A DNA stretch of 64,000 bases, taken from NCBI RefSeq assembly GCF_000746205.1, contig NZ_KN050825.1, forward strand, positions 365,413 through 429,412. The letters run 5' to 3'. This DNA is from Halorubrum sp. BV1. GTDB taxonomy: Archaea > Halobacteriota > Halobacteria > Halobacteriales > Haloferacaceae. Below, in pieces: positions 22,781 through 31,060 of this stretch. The notes under the pieces are model-generated. The model ran no database searches. It saw nothing but the letters and a program-made list of their open reading frames with translations, and had not been told where the DNA came from. A program made the position numbers and the translations under genes. Every line of letters begins with the position of its first letter. Positions within the stretch are counted from its first letter, which is position 1.

Positions 22781-22804
22781 GGTCGTATGTATGGGCAGCC
22801 TACC
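22781..22804 (-). promoter_or_regulatory. Shared promoter element, copy 3 (upstream of the 21902-22759 gene)
   Basis: On the minus strand GGTAG, six bases, CATACATA and CG are found. CATACATA is centred about 30 bases before the ATG at 22759, exactly where the TATA box of a leaderless transcript belongs. This supports reading CATACATA as the TBP site in all three copies. Confidence 0.65.
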
Positions 22805-22971
22805 GCGGACCGGACGTCGCGACAGCCGTCGGACGCGACTCCGAGGAGCCTGAGTCGGCGCTGTCGAATGGTCTGGAAAGATGACACACAGTTCCAGTAC
22901 AGCCACAGAATAGACACGAGATAGCACTACACACGGGTTTCTGAGATGTATCTCTATGAGGGAAACTGATA

Positions 22972-22979
22972 TGTTATAT
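22972..22979 (+). promoter_or_regulatory. TATA-like box for the HTH gene at 23016
   Basis: TGTTATAT lies about 40 bases before the ATG at 23016 within an A/T-rich stretch, implying a short leader. The shared GGTAG element is absent here, so this second HTH gene seems to be controlled differently. Confidence 0.4.
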
Positions 22980-23015
22980 GGGGTAAACATCTCTGTGAGA
23001 TACTGTGCCTGAGCT

Positions 23016-23570
23016 ATGACATCACAACTCACGACCATCGAAAAGCCTCCCGTGACCGAGAGCGGAGAACCCTCCCGCGATGAGGTGTTCTCGGCGCTGA
23101 GCAATCGGCGGCGTCGGCACACGATCCGGTATCTGAAGCAGGTCGACGCCGAAGCGCGAGTCAGAGATATCGCCGAACAGATCGCCGCATGGGAAAACGA
23201 GGTCGAGATCCCGGCGGTGACGTACAAACAGCGCAAGCGCGTGTACACCGCGCTCCACCAGTCTCACCTCCCGAAGCTTGCGAAAAGCGGGTTCATCGAG
23301 TACGAGCCGGACAGGGGGCTCGCCTCGCTCACCGACGAGGGACGCGACCTGGACGTGTACCTCGAGATCGTCGGGCAAAACGAGATCCTCTGGGGCGAGT
23401 ACTACCTCGGGCTCGGAGTCGTCTGCGGACTGTTGGCCGGCGCGGCGTGGATCGGGACCGTCCCGTTCGCGTGGCTGTCCGGCTACGCGTACGCGGGGCT
23501 GTTCGCGGCGCTGTTCGGTATCTCCGGGGCCGTCCACCGGACGGTGACGAGACGGAACCGGATCGGGTGA
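23016..23570 (+). CDS. Membrane-anchored HTH regulator (DUF7344-like), second copy
   Basis: The 184-residue protein has the same plan as the one at 21299: a winged-helix region (DEVFSALSNRRRRHTIRYL, VRDIAEQIAAWENE, RKRVYTALHQSHLPKLAKSGFIEYEPDRG) and two C-terminal hydrophobic segments (LGVVCGLLAGAAWIG, YAYAGLFAALFGISGAV). The two proteins are clearly paralogous in the QSHLPKL/QTHLPKL block but diverged elsewhere. It is probably a transcription factor held at the membrane. Its target is unknown. Confidence 0.82.
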   Translation: MTSQLTTIEKPPVTESGEPSRDEVFSALSNRRRRHTIRYLKQVDAEARVRDIAEQIAAWENEVEIPAVTYKQRKRVYTALHQSHLPKLAKSGFIEYEPDRGLASLTDEGRDLDVYLEIVGQNEILWGEYYLGLGVVCGLLAGAAWIGTVPFAWLSGYAYAGLFAALFGISGAVHRTVTRRNRIG

Positions 23571-23616
23571 TCGCGTGACGAAACGCCGAGTGACGCCGCG
23601 GCGGGGAGAGGGGCCA

Positions 23617-23671
23617 GCGAGGCGGAACGAGGAGTCGGCGAGGCGGGGCGAGGGGTCGGCGAGGCGGCGGG
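23617..23671. repeat. 21-base degenerate tandem repeat upstream of mutS
   Basis: The unit GCGAGGCGG-AACGAGGAGTCG occurs at 23617, 23638 and (partly) 23659 with a few changes. The period of 21 is a multiple of three, but no convincing gene covers it. It separates the HTH gene from mutS. Confidence 0.6.
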
Positions 23672-23743
23672 ACAGCGCGCAGCCGACCGCCGAGTCGGCC
23701 GCCACCCGCAGGGTTTTACCCGCCCACGGCGGGAGTACGCTGT

Positions 23744-26527
23744 ATGGCTACGGGGATCGTCGGGGAGTTCCTCGATCTCAAGGCGGAGACGGACGCAGAC
23801 GTCCTCGCAATGCAGTGTGGCGACTTCTACGAGTTCTTCGCGGACGACGCGGAACTGGTCGCAGACGAGCTCGACTTGACCGTCTCACAGAAGTCTTCGC
23901 ACGGCTCGTCGTACCCGATGGCGGGCGTGCCGCTCTCGGAGCTGACGCCGTACGTGAGCGCGCTCGTCGAGCGGGGCTACCGCGTCGCCGTCGCCGACCA
24001 GTACGAGACCGACGACGGGCACGCTCGCGAGATCACGCGGATCGTCACGCCCGGCACCATCTTGGAGACGACGGGCGACGACGCGCGATACCTCGCGGCG
24101 GTCGTGGGGGGCGACGACGACGGCGGCGGTGACGCGGTCGGGAGCACCGAGGGCCCCTACGGGCTCGCGCTGGCCGACGTCACCACCGGTCGGTTCCTCG
24201 TCACCGAGGTCGCCGACGCGGGCGACCTGCGGGCGGAGCTGTACCGGTTCGACCCCGCAGAGGTGTTACCCGGACCGGAGCTTCGGAACGACGACGACCT
24301 GCTCGCCGCGGTCCGCGAGGATCTGTCCGGGTCCGTCTCGCTTTTCGACGCCGAGGCGTTCGCGCCCGGTCGAGCGACCCACGCGGTCCGCGAGCAGTTC
24401 GGCCGCGAGACCGCAGACAGCGTGGGGATAGACTCCGAGTTGGCCCTGCGGGCGGCGGGCGCGGTGCTCGGCTACGTCGAGGAGACCGGCGCGGGCGTGC
24501 TGGCGTCGATGACGCGGCTCACCGCCTACGGCGACGACGACCACGTCGAGCTCGACGCAACCACCCAGCGCAACCTGGAGATCACGGAGACCATGCGCGG
24601 CGACGACGAGGGGACGCTGTTCGAGACCATAGACCAGACGGTCACCGCGGCCGGCGGCCGGCTGCTCCGTGAGTGGCTCACGCGACCGCGGCGCGACCGC
24701 GATACGCTAGAGCGGCGGCTCGACGCGGTCGAGTCGCTTGCGGCCGCGGCGCTGGCGCGCGACCGACTCCGCGAGACGCTCGGCGAGGCGGCCGATCTCG
24801 AACGGCTGGCCGCGCGGGCGACGAGCGGGAGCGCGGGGGCGCGCGAACTGCTCTCGGTCAGAGACACCCTCGCGTTGGTCCCCGCGCTCGCAGACGCGGT
24901 CTCCGGAGGCGACCTCGCCGACTCGCCGGTCGCGGCGGTCCTCGACGGGATCGACCGCGACCGCGCGGCCGAGTGGCGCGAGGAGCTTTCCGACGCGCTC
25001 GCCGACGACCCGCCGAAGACGACGACGCAGGGCGGGCTGATACGTGAAGGATACGATGCCGACCTCGATGAGCTGATCGCGAGCCACGAGGAGGCGAAAG
25101 GGTGGCTCGACACGCTCGCGGACCGCGAGAAGAAACAGTACGGGCTCACGCACGTCACCGTCGACCGCAACAAGACGGACGGCTACTACATTCAGGTCGG
25201 CAAGTCGGTCGCCGATCAGGTCCCCGAACACTACCGCGAGATCAAGACGCTGAAGAACTCGAAGCGGTTCGTCACCGACGAACTGGCCGAACGCGAGCGC
25301 GAGGTGCTCCGCGTGGAGGAGGCCCGCGGCGAGTTGGAGTACGAACTGTTCGAGGCCCTCCGCGAGCGGATCGCCGACGACAGCGAACTGCTGCAGGACG
25401 TTGGGCGAGCGATCGCCGAACTCGACGCGCTCGCCTCGCTCGCGACCCACGCGGCCGGCAACGACTGGACGCGCCCCGACCTGACAGACGATCGCCGCCT
25501 CGCGGTCGAGGCTGGCCGGCACCCGGTGGTCGAGCGGACGACGGACTTCGTGCCGAACGACCTCACGCTCGACGCCGACAGCGGGTTCCTCATCGTCACC
25601 GGGCCGAACATGAGCGGGAAGTCAACGTACATGCGGCAGGCCGCGCTGATCCAACTGCTCGCGCAGGCGGGGTCGTTCGTGCCCGCCCGCGCGGCTGAGG
25701 TCGGGCTCGTCGACGGGATCTACACCCGAGTCGGCGCGCTCGACGAACTAGCACAGGGACGGTCGACGTTCATGGTGGAGATGCAGGAGCTGTCGAACAT
25801 CCTCCACTCGGCGACCGAGGATTCACTCGTGATATTGGACGAAGTCGGCCGCGGCACCGCCACCTACGACGGGATCTCGATCGCGTGGGCGGCGACCGAG
25901 TACCTGCACAACGAGGTCCGCGCCCGCACGCTCTTTGCCACGCACTACCACGAGCTGACCACGCTGGCCGATCACCTCCCGCGCGTCGCGAACGTGCACG
26001 TCGCCGTCGACGAGCGCGACGGCGACGTGACGTTCCTCCGCACCGTCCGCGACGGTCCGACGAACCGGTCGTACGGGGTCCACGTCGCGGACCTGGCCGG
26101 AGTTCCGGACCCGGTCGTCGAGCGGGCCGACGCGGTGCTCGACCGCCTCCGCGAGGAGAAGGCGATAGAGGCGAGAGGCGGGGGCGGCGACGGCGGGAGC
26201 CGGGATCCAGCAGAGACCGAACAGGTCGTCTTCGACCTCTCGTCCGGGTCGTTCGTCGGAGACGCGGAGAGCGATGCGCCGTCGGCGGACGGCACAGAGA
26301 ACGGAACGGCAGCGGACGGCGAAGCGATGGGCGGCGAGACGGCGGCGGGTGGCGCGGTCGCCGCCGCGGCCGAGTCGGGGGATGATGGAGACGACACCGG
26401 GGGAATCGATCCGGAGACCGAGGCCGTGATCGAGGAGCTGAGCGACGTCGACGTCGCGGCAACCGCGCCGGTGGAGTTGCTCTCGCGGGTCCAAGAGTGG
26501 CAGGCGCGGCTCGACGACTCCGCGTGA
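23744..26527 (+). CDS. mutS: DNA mismatch repair protein MutS
   Basis: The 927-residue ATPase recognises mismatches. The N-terminal mismatch-binding domain contains QCGDFYEFFADDAELVADELDL, equivalent to the GxFYE motif with the intercalating aromatic. The connector, lever (TRLTAYGDDDHVELDATTQRNLEI) and clamp regions follow. The ABC-type ATPase has Walker A TGPNMSGKSTYMRQ near residue 625, signature STFMVEM, Walker B LVILDEVGRGTATYDG and the His switch ATHYHELT. After DPVVERADAVLDRL an acidic Ala/Gly/Glu linker of about 100 residues leads to a short C-terminal helical region. mutL is not in the window. Confidence 0.95.
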   Translation: MATGIVGEFLDLKAETDADVLAMQCGDFYEFFADDAELVADELDLTVSQKSSHGSSYPMAGVPLSELTPYVSALVERGYRVAVADQYETDDGHAREITRIVTPGTILETTGDDARYLAAVVGGDDDGGGDAVGSTEGPYGLALADVTTGRFLVTEVADAGDLRAELYRFDPAEVLPGPELRNDDDLLAAVREDLSGSVSLFDAEAFAPGRATHAVREQFGRETADSVGIDSELALRAAGAVLGYVEETGAGVLASMTRLTAYGDDDHVELDATTQRNLEITETMRGDDEGTLFETIDQTVTAAGGRLLREWLTRPRRDRDTLERRLDAVESLAAAALARDRLRETLGEAADLERLAARATSGSAGARELLSVRDTLALVPALADAVSGGDLADSPVAAVLDGIDRDRAAEWREELSDALADDPPKTTTQGGLIREGYDADLDELIASHEEAKGWLDTLADREKKQYGLTHVTVDRNKTDGYYIQVGKSVADQVPEHYREIKTLKNSKRFVTDELAEREREVLRVEEARGELEYELFEALRERIADDSELLQDVGRAIAELDALASLATHAAGNDWTRPDLTDDRRLAVEAGRHPVVERTTDFVPNDLTLDADSGFLIVTGPNMSGKSTYMRQAALIQLLAQAGSFVPARAAEVGLVDGIYTRVGALDELAQGRSTFMVEMQELSNILHSATEDSLVILDEVGRGTATYDGISIAWAATEYLHNEVRARTLFATHYHELTTLADHLPRVANVHVAVDERDGDVTFLRTVRDGPTNRSYGVHVADLAGVPDPVVERADAVLDRLREEKAIEARGGGGDGGSRDPAETEQVVFDLSSGSFVGDAESDAPSADGTENGTAADGEAMGGETAAGGAVAAAAESGDDGDDTGGIDPETEAVIEELSDVDVAATAPVELLSRVQEWQARLDDSA

Positions 26528-26576
26528 GGGGGCGTCTGACGTAAGAACTAATGTCCGACCTCGTCGTGTGGTGTGT

Positions 26577-26927
26577 ATGGGTATTATGAGCAAGATCCTC
26601 GGCGGCGGCGGGAACCGCTCCGTCGACGACTACGTCGAACTCGACCTCGACGACTTCGCCGAGGCGCACGCGGAAACGGGCATGCAGGTACACATCGCCG
26701 AGATCGGCGACCAGAGCGACATCATCCCGATCAAAGACGCCGTCTACGACGGGGACTTCGTCATCGCCGACATCACTCGCCACTCCACGTCGGACCGGAC
26801 TATCGAACACATCATCGACGAGCTGCGACAGGTCGCCCAAGAGGTCGACGGCGACATCGTCCAGAAGGGCGACGACCAGATCGTCGTCACGCCGACCGGC
26901 GTCAATATCTCCCGCGAGAAGCTCTAG
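26577..26927 (+). CDS. sepF: Cell division protein SepF
   Basis: The 116-residue protein matches archaeal SepF: an N-terminal membrane-targeting start (MGIMSKILGGG), a linker, then the SepF core (MQVHIAEIGDQSDIIPIKDAVYDGDFVIADITR, IDELRQVAQEVDGDIVQKGDDQIVVTPTGVNIS). SepF anchors FtsZ to the membrane in archaea. Starts at 26577 and 26586 are both possible; I prefer 26577 because the Met-Gly start extends the amphipathic helix. A promoter may lie within the 49-base gap after mutS. Confidence 0.88.
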   Translation: MGIMSKILGGGGNRSVDDYVELDLDDFAEAHAETGMQVHIAEIGDQSDIIPIKDAVYDGDFVIADITRHSTSDRTIEHIIDELRQVAQEVDGDIVQKGDDQIVVTPTGVNISREKL

Positions 26928-27003
26928 CGGCCGTCTGCACGGGTCGGTCCGTGCACGGTCGAACCGTGCATTATATGCCCGTCTCGCGCCCATTGACGAG
27001 CGA

Positions 27004-27873
27004 ATGGACGAGCCGGTCCTGCTGACCGGTGCCGGGGGACGGGTGGGACAAGCCATCCTCGACGGCATCGGCGGCGAGTACGACTGGCGGCTCCTCGACC
27101 GGGAGCCGCTCCCGCGAGCGAAAGTGCCGGACGGCGTTACCGACGCCGACCTGTACGTCGCGGACATCACCGACGAGCGCGCGGTCGGGGAGGCGATGGC
27201 GGACGTCAACGCCGTGGTCCACCTCGCCGGCGACCCGCGGAAGACCGCCCCGTGGGACTCGGTGCTCCGGAACAACATCGACGGGACGCAGGTCGTGATG
27301 CGCGCCGCCGTCGACGCCGGCGTCGACCGCTTCGTGTTCGCCTCCTCGAACCACGCGGTCGGCGGCTACGAGACCGACGACCGGACCCCCGAGTTGTACC
27401 GCACGGACGACAACTACCGGCTCGACGGCACCGAACTGCCGCGGCCGGGGAACCTCTACGGCGTCTCGAAGGCGACCGGTGAGGCGCTCGGGCGGCTCTA
27501 CCACGACGAACACGGGATGCGCGTCGTCTGCGTCCGCATCGGCAACCTCACCAAGGACCACCCGCCGCGGGAGTACGAGCGCGGACAGGCGATGTGGCTC
27601 TCACACCGCGACTGCGCGCACCTGTTCGATCGCTGCCTGCAGGCGGAGTACGGCTACGAGATCGTCTACGGAATCTCGGACAACGACCGCCGGTACTACT
27701 CCATCGAGCGCGCCCGCGAGGCGCTCGGCTACGACCCCGCCGATAACTCCGCGAACTACACCTTCGAGGGCGAGCCGAAAGACGGCAACGACGGCCGGAG
27801 CCGACCGATCGACGACACCGCCGCGGAACCCAACTTCCCCTCCGATCCGGACACGCCGACCGACGGGGCCTGA
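27004..27873 (+). CDS. azf: NAD-dependent glucose-6-phosphate dehydrogenase (Azf-like SDR)
   Basis: The 289-residue extended short-chain dehydrogenase has the NAD-binding LLTGAGGRVGQAIL at the N-terminus, VVHLAGDPR, FASSNHAVGGYE and the catalytic YGVSK (YxxxK). It matches, as I recall it, Haloferax volcanii Azf over nearly the full length (LRNNIDGTQ, YERGQAMWLS, YEIVYGISDNDRRYYSI, TFEGEP). Azf oxidises glucose 6-phosphate with NAD in the haloarchaeal oxidative pentose phosphate pathway. The C-terminal 35 residues are an acidic extension. A general sugar-nucleotide epimerase is the alternative, but the motif match argues against it. Confidence 0.85.
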   Translation: MDEPVLLTGAGGRVGQAILDGIGGEYDWRLLDREPLPRAKVPDGVTDADLYVADITDERAVGEAMADVNAVVHLAGDPRKTAPWDSVLRNNIDGTQVVMRAAVDAGVDRFVFASSNHAVGGYETDDRTPELYRTDDNYRLDGTELPRPGNLYGVSKATGEALGRLYHDEHGMRVVCVRIGNLTKDHPPREYERGQAMWLSHRDCAHLFDRCLQAEYGYEIVYGISDNDRRYYSIERAREALGYDPADNSANYTFEGEPKDGNDGRSRPIDDTAAEPNFPSDPDTPTDGA

Positions 27874-27889
27874 TCGGGCGGCTGGAGGC

Positions 27890-28642
27890 TCAAAACAATC
27901 CCTCGACGTCTCGCCGTTTTCGCCGCTCGCGCTCGACGTGGTCCGCGAGCCGTGCGGCCACCTGCGGGCGCGACGACGGAGCACGGCAGAACGCGAAGAG
28001 CAGCTCCGCGATGGTCGTTCGTCCGGTCCCGCGTTCCTCGCGTGCGAGCCGCGCCGCCGCCTCGACGGTCGCCTCGCTGGCGGCGTCGACCGAGCCGGCA
28101 AGCGCGGGGGCGGCGAGCAGCGTCGCCGGAAGGTCGAGGTCGTCGAACGCCGGGACCGCACCGTCGACCCGAATTGCCGGAGGGCTCGCGCGTTCGATCA
28201 CCTCCGGGTCGGCGGCGAGTCGCCGACACCAGTCGTGGACGGGGCCTGTGTCGATCTCGGCGGTCGCGTCGGCCGCACGCGCCGTGTCGAGGGTGTCGGG
28301 TGCGTCGACGTCGGCGTTGCCGTCAGGCCTACCGTCGAGCGCGCCGAGATACCGGACCGCGTTCGCCGCACAGCCGACCGCGCCGGACCAGTTTCGCGCC
28401 GTCGCGTGGTGCGTCGCCGCGGCGGCCGCGATCAGCCCGTGGAACAGCCGCTCGTCGGAACCGGAGTCGAGCGGGAGCCACGCCGCCTCCCACGGGTCGT
28501 GCGCCGCGAGGGTGTGACCCTCGTTGAACAGCGCAGCGCCCGCGGCGAGCGCGGCGTCGCGGTCGACGTCGGTGCAGGGGTCGACGCCACTGTGGCGGTC
28601 AGCCTCGGTGCGGCGGTCGACGTCACTGTGGCGATCGGTCAC
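27890..28642 (-). CDS. DUF309 family protein
   Basis: The 250-residue protein starts with GTG at 28642. The N-terminal 30 residues are a short degenerate repeat (DRHSDVDRR, DRHSGVDPC). The DUF309 motif follows: LFNEGHTLAAHDPWEAAWLPL, then RLFHGLIAAAAATHHATARNWSGAVGCAANA. The family is helical, with a conserved HExxW-like pattern that may bind a metal. Function unknown. It is convergent with azf, 16 bases between stops. Confidence 0.75.
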   Translation of the reverse strand: MTDRHSDVDRRTEADRHSGVDPCTDVDRDAALAAGAALFNEGHTLAAHDPWEAAWLPLDSGSDERLFHGLIAAAAATHHATARNWSGAVGCAANAVRYLGALDGRPDGNADVDAPDTLDTARAADATAEIDTGPVHDWCRRLAADPEVIERASPPAIRVDGAVPAFDDLDLPATLLAAPALAGSVDAASEATVEAAARLAREERGTGRTTIAELLFAFCRAPSSRPQVAARLADHVERERRKRRDVEGLF

Positions 28643-29029
28643 GGCGGGTCGTCCGCACTGCCGACGGATAAGCGCTGAGTCGGCGGCGAGCTCGCCGCAT
28701 CAGGAGACCCGAACGAACGCCGACTTTTCGAGGCGATAGCCACCGGAACCGACGGTGCGACAGAAAACAGTTCCACCAGAATAGTGAATACACAACGACA
28801 CCAGAGACAGATCGTGGATAAACACGCTAAGAACATGTATTTTACACGTATTGCCTCAACATCTGTCCAAAAAAGTGAACGAACATGGATTCGGCGAGAT
28901 GCGTGACCGACAGGGTGCTCGCGGCCGACGAGCGACTCGGCGCGGCGCTCTCCTCGCGCTCATCCGAGCCGGGGGACGCGGTGAATCACACGTTGGCCGC
29001 CGGCTCGTCATGAGTTGACAGCGGGCAGT
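28643..29029. other. Intergenic region of 387 bases; possible tiny ORF
   Basis: The centre (28735-28885) is A/T-rich, with poly-A tracts, and probably holds promoter or terminator sequence. A frame at 28885-29013 (+) encodes 42 residues beginning MDSARCVTDRVLAADERLG, ends close to the pilC stop, and resembles nothing I know. I do not call it a gene. Confidence 0.3.
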
Positions 29030-31060
29030 TCACAACAGCCCGCCGAGCGTGAACGCCGCATAACAGAGCGCGACCAGGACCCCCGAGTGTAAGAGCGCCG
29101 CGTATCGACCGCGCGAGGCGGTGCCGGCGAACCAGCCGGACGCGAGCACCGTCGCCTGTGTGACGACGTACAGTCGGAATCGTTCGAGGTCCGGGTGGAC
29201 CGTCTCGGGTTCGGTCACGAAGTCGGTGGCGGCGGCCACCTCCGCGAGCCGCGCCGCGTCGATCACCTGGGTGTTGACGACGGCGACGACGCCCGCGACC
29301 AGCGCGGCCGCCGCCCAGCCGACCGCGACGTAGGGGTGCATCGACGACCGGAGCGCACGCTGTTCGCTGTACAGCTGCCCGACCTCGATCCGGAGCGTCT
29401 CGAAGACGGCGTCCGCGTCGCTGCCGGCGTTCAACGCGCCCGTGACGAGTCCGAGCGTCCCCTCGGCGAGCGGCGTCCCGACGCGGTCGACGAACCGGCC
29501 GACCGCGGCCGCACGAACGTCCGTCGTCTCCTCGGCGTCTGTCGCCCTCGGTCTCCCCGGCCCCGTCTCTCCCGCTCTCCCCGGCCCCGCCTCCCCTGCC
29601 AACCGCCCGACCGCACCCGTCGCGGTCGTCGATCGGAGGGCGAACGCGAGGGCGGCGACGTCGCCGTCTAACACCCCGAGGTCGGCGTCGCCCGCGACGG
29701 CCTCGACCGCGTCCGGGAACGGTCGGCCGTGTGCCACATGCCCGGAGACGGCGTGGACGAAGTCGGCGAGTTCGCGGTCCTTCGCGTCGTCGATCCGGGT
29801 GCGCCGTCCCGCGACGACGCCGACAGGGACCGCGAACCCCGCGTACGCGAGAAGGCCCACGTTGACGAGGGTGTACCCCGAGACCGCGAGCCACGCGGCG
29901 AGACAGACCGCGAACGGCGCGGCCACGACCGCGGTGCTCGCCGGGTTGCGCCCGGCGGAGGCGAGGGCCGCCCGCAGCGATCCGGGCCGGTCGTAGCTCG
30001 CGCGCTGGTTCGGCGGGCGGAGCGTCCCGACGGCGACCGCGCCCGCGAGCCCGAGCCCGACGAGGAAGACGACCGCCCCGTAGAGCACGACCGCGCGCGT
30101 CGGAACCACGCCGACAGGCGTGTCCACGGGCGGGAGGAACTCCGGGATCACCACGGTGAGCGCCGTCGCCGCGATCACGAGCAGCGCCGGGAGGACGAGT
30201 ACCGCGACGAAAAGCTCCGTGAGCAGTTCCAAGAATCGTCTGGCCCGCTTTCGGGCGCGGTCCTGCCGGTGTGCCAGCATTCGGCTCTCGGTTCGGAGGT
30301 ACGACGCGAGCGCCGCGTCGCCCGTGGCGGCGTGCTTGCGGAACTTGAGAAGGAATGGCGCGAGCAGCTCTCGCGAGGGCGTATCGCGCGCGACTCGGCG
30401 GAGCCCCTCGTCGAGGCTGCCGGCGAGTCGAGCCGCGGTGAGCGCCTTCCGCAGAGAGGTCGCAGTTCCGCCGTAGGCGTCGCTCGCCGCGACGTTCGCG
30501 ACCATCGCGCGCGGCCCGTCGCTCCCGGAGGAGAGCAGTTCGAGGTACCTGACTGCTCCGGGGAGCGTCCGCTCGATGTCGGTCCGCCGGGTTACCGTCA
30601 GCCACCGGAGGTGAACGCCGCCAAGTCGCACCGTCGCGCGCTTCGCGAGGAGGCCGGCGGCCGCGGCGATCCCGAGCGCGATCCACGGTCGCGAACGGGC
30701 CGCCGGAATCGGTGTGTCGCCCCGAATCAGTGCGTCGACCGCGGCGAGAAGCGACGGCGTCACGCCCGACGCGACGACGAGCGTCGGGACGGCGACGACG
30801 ACGCAGATCAGCCACGAGAGCCCGTACACCCGCGACAGGTAGGTCTCGAATCCCGTCCCGAGCGCGGTCCCGCGGTAGCGCTTGCGGTCCGCGGCGTGGC
30901 CGCGGTCGCTCGCGTGACGGGCGAACAGCGCGTACAGCACGCGGTCTGCGACCGACGCGCGCCGGCTCCGCGGGAGGTCGTCGTCCGCGGCGGCGAGCGT
31001 GCCCCCCGCATCCGGCGGGTCGGCGGGGTCGCCAACTCCGGATCGCGGACCCGCGCTCAC
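29030..31060 (-). CDS. pilC: Archaeal type IV pilus platform protein PilC (TadC-like)
   Basis: The 676-residue membrane protein has two type II secretion F-like repeats. The first (TRRTDIERTLPGAVRYLELLSSG, LLAPFLLKFRKHAATGD) is followed by membrane segments. The second contains DAKDRELADFVHAVSGHVAHGRPFPDAVE and ends with three to four C-terminal segments. It forms the inner-membrane platform on which pilins are assembled by PilB. Its GTG/ATG start overlaps the pilB stop by four bases. A Gly/Pro/Arg-rich repeat (residues about 480-500, GPGRAGETGPGR) sits between the second half and the last membrane block. No prepilin gene is adjacent. Confidence 0.88.
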   Translation of the reverse strand: MSAGPRSGVGDPADPPDAGGTLAAADDDLPRSRRASVADRVLYALFARHASDRGHAADRKRYRGTALGTGFETYLSRVYGLSWLICVVVAVPTLVVASGVTPSLLAAVDALIRGDTPIPAARSRPWIALGIAAAAGLLAKRATVRLGGVHLRWLTVTRRTDIERTLPGAVRYLELLSSGSDGPRAMVANVAASDAYGGTATSLRKALTAARLAGSLDEGLRRVARDTPSRELLAPFLLKFRKHAATGDAALASYLRTESRMLAHRQDRARKRARRFLELLTELFVAVLVLPALLVIAATALTVVIPEFLPPVDTPVGVVPTRAVVLYGAVVFLVGLGLAGAVAVGTLRPPNQRASYDRPGSLRAALASAGRNPASTAVVAAPFAVCLAAWLAVSGYTLVNVGLLAYAGFAVPVGVVAGRRTRIDDAKDRELADFVHAVSGHVAHGRPFPDAVEAVAGDADLGVLDGDVAALAFALRSTTATGAVGRLAGEAGPGRAGETGPGRPRATDAEETTDVRAAAVGRFVDRVGTPLAEGTLGLVTGALNAGSDADAVFETLRIEVGQLYSEQRALRSSMHPYVAVGWAAAALVAGVVAVVNTQVIDAARLAEVAAATDFVTEPETVHPDLERFRLYVVTQATVLASGWFAGTASRGRYAALLHSGVLVALCYAAFTLGGLL

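Noticed and set aside
22760..23248. Upstream 163-codon extension of the 21902-22759 gene
   Set aside because: It crosses the promoter element and an A/T-rich gap with Cys/Arg-rich non-acidic sequence; the conserved N-terminus starts at 22759.
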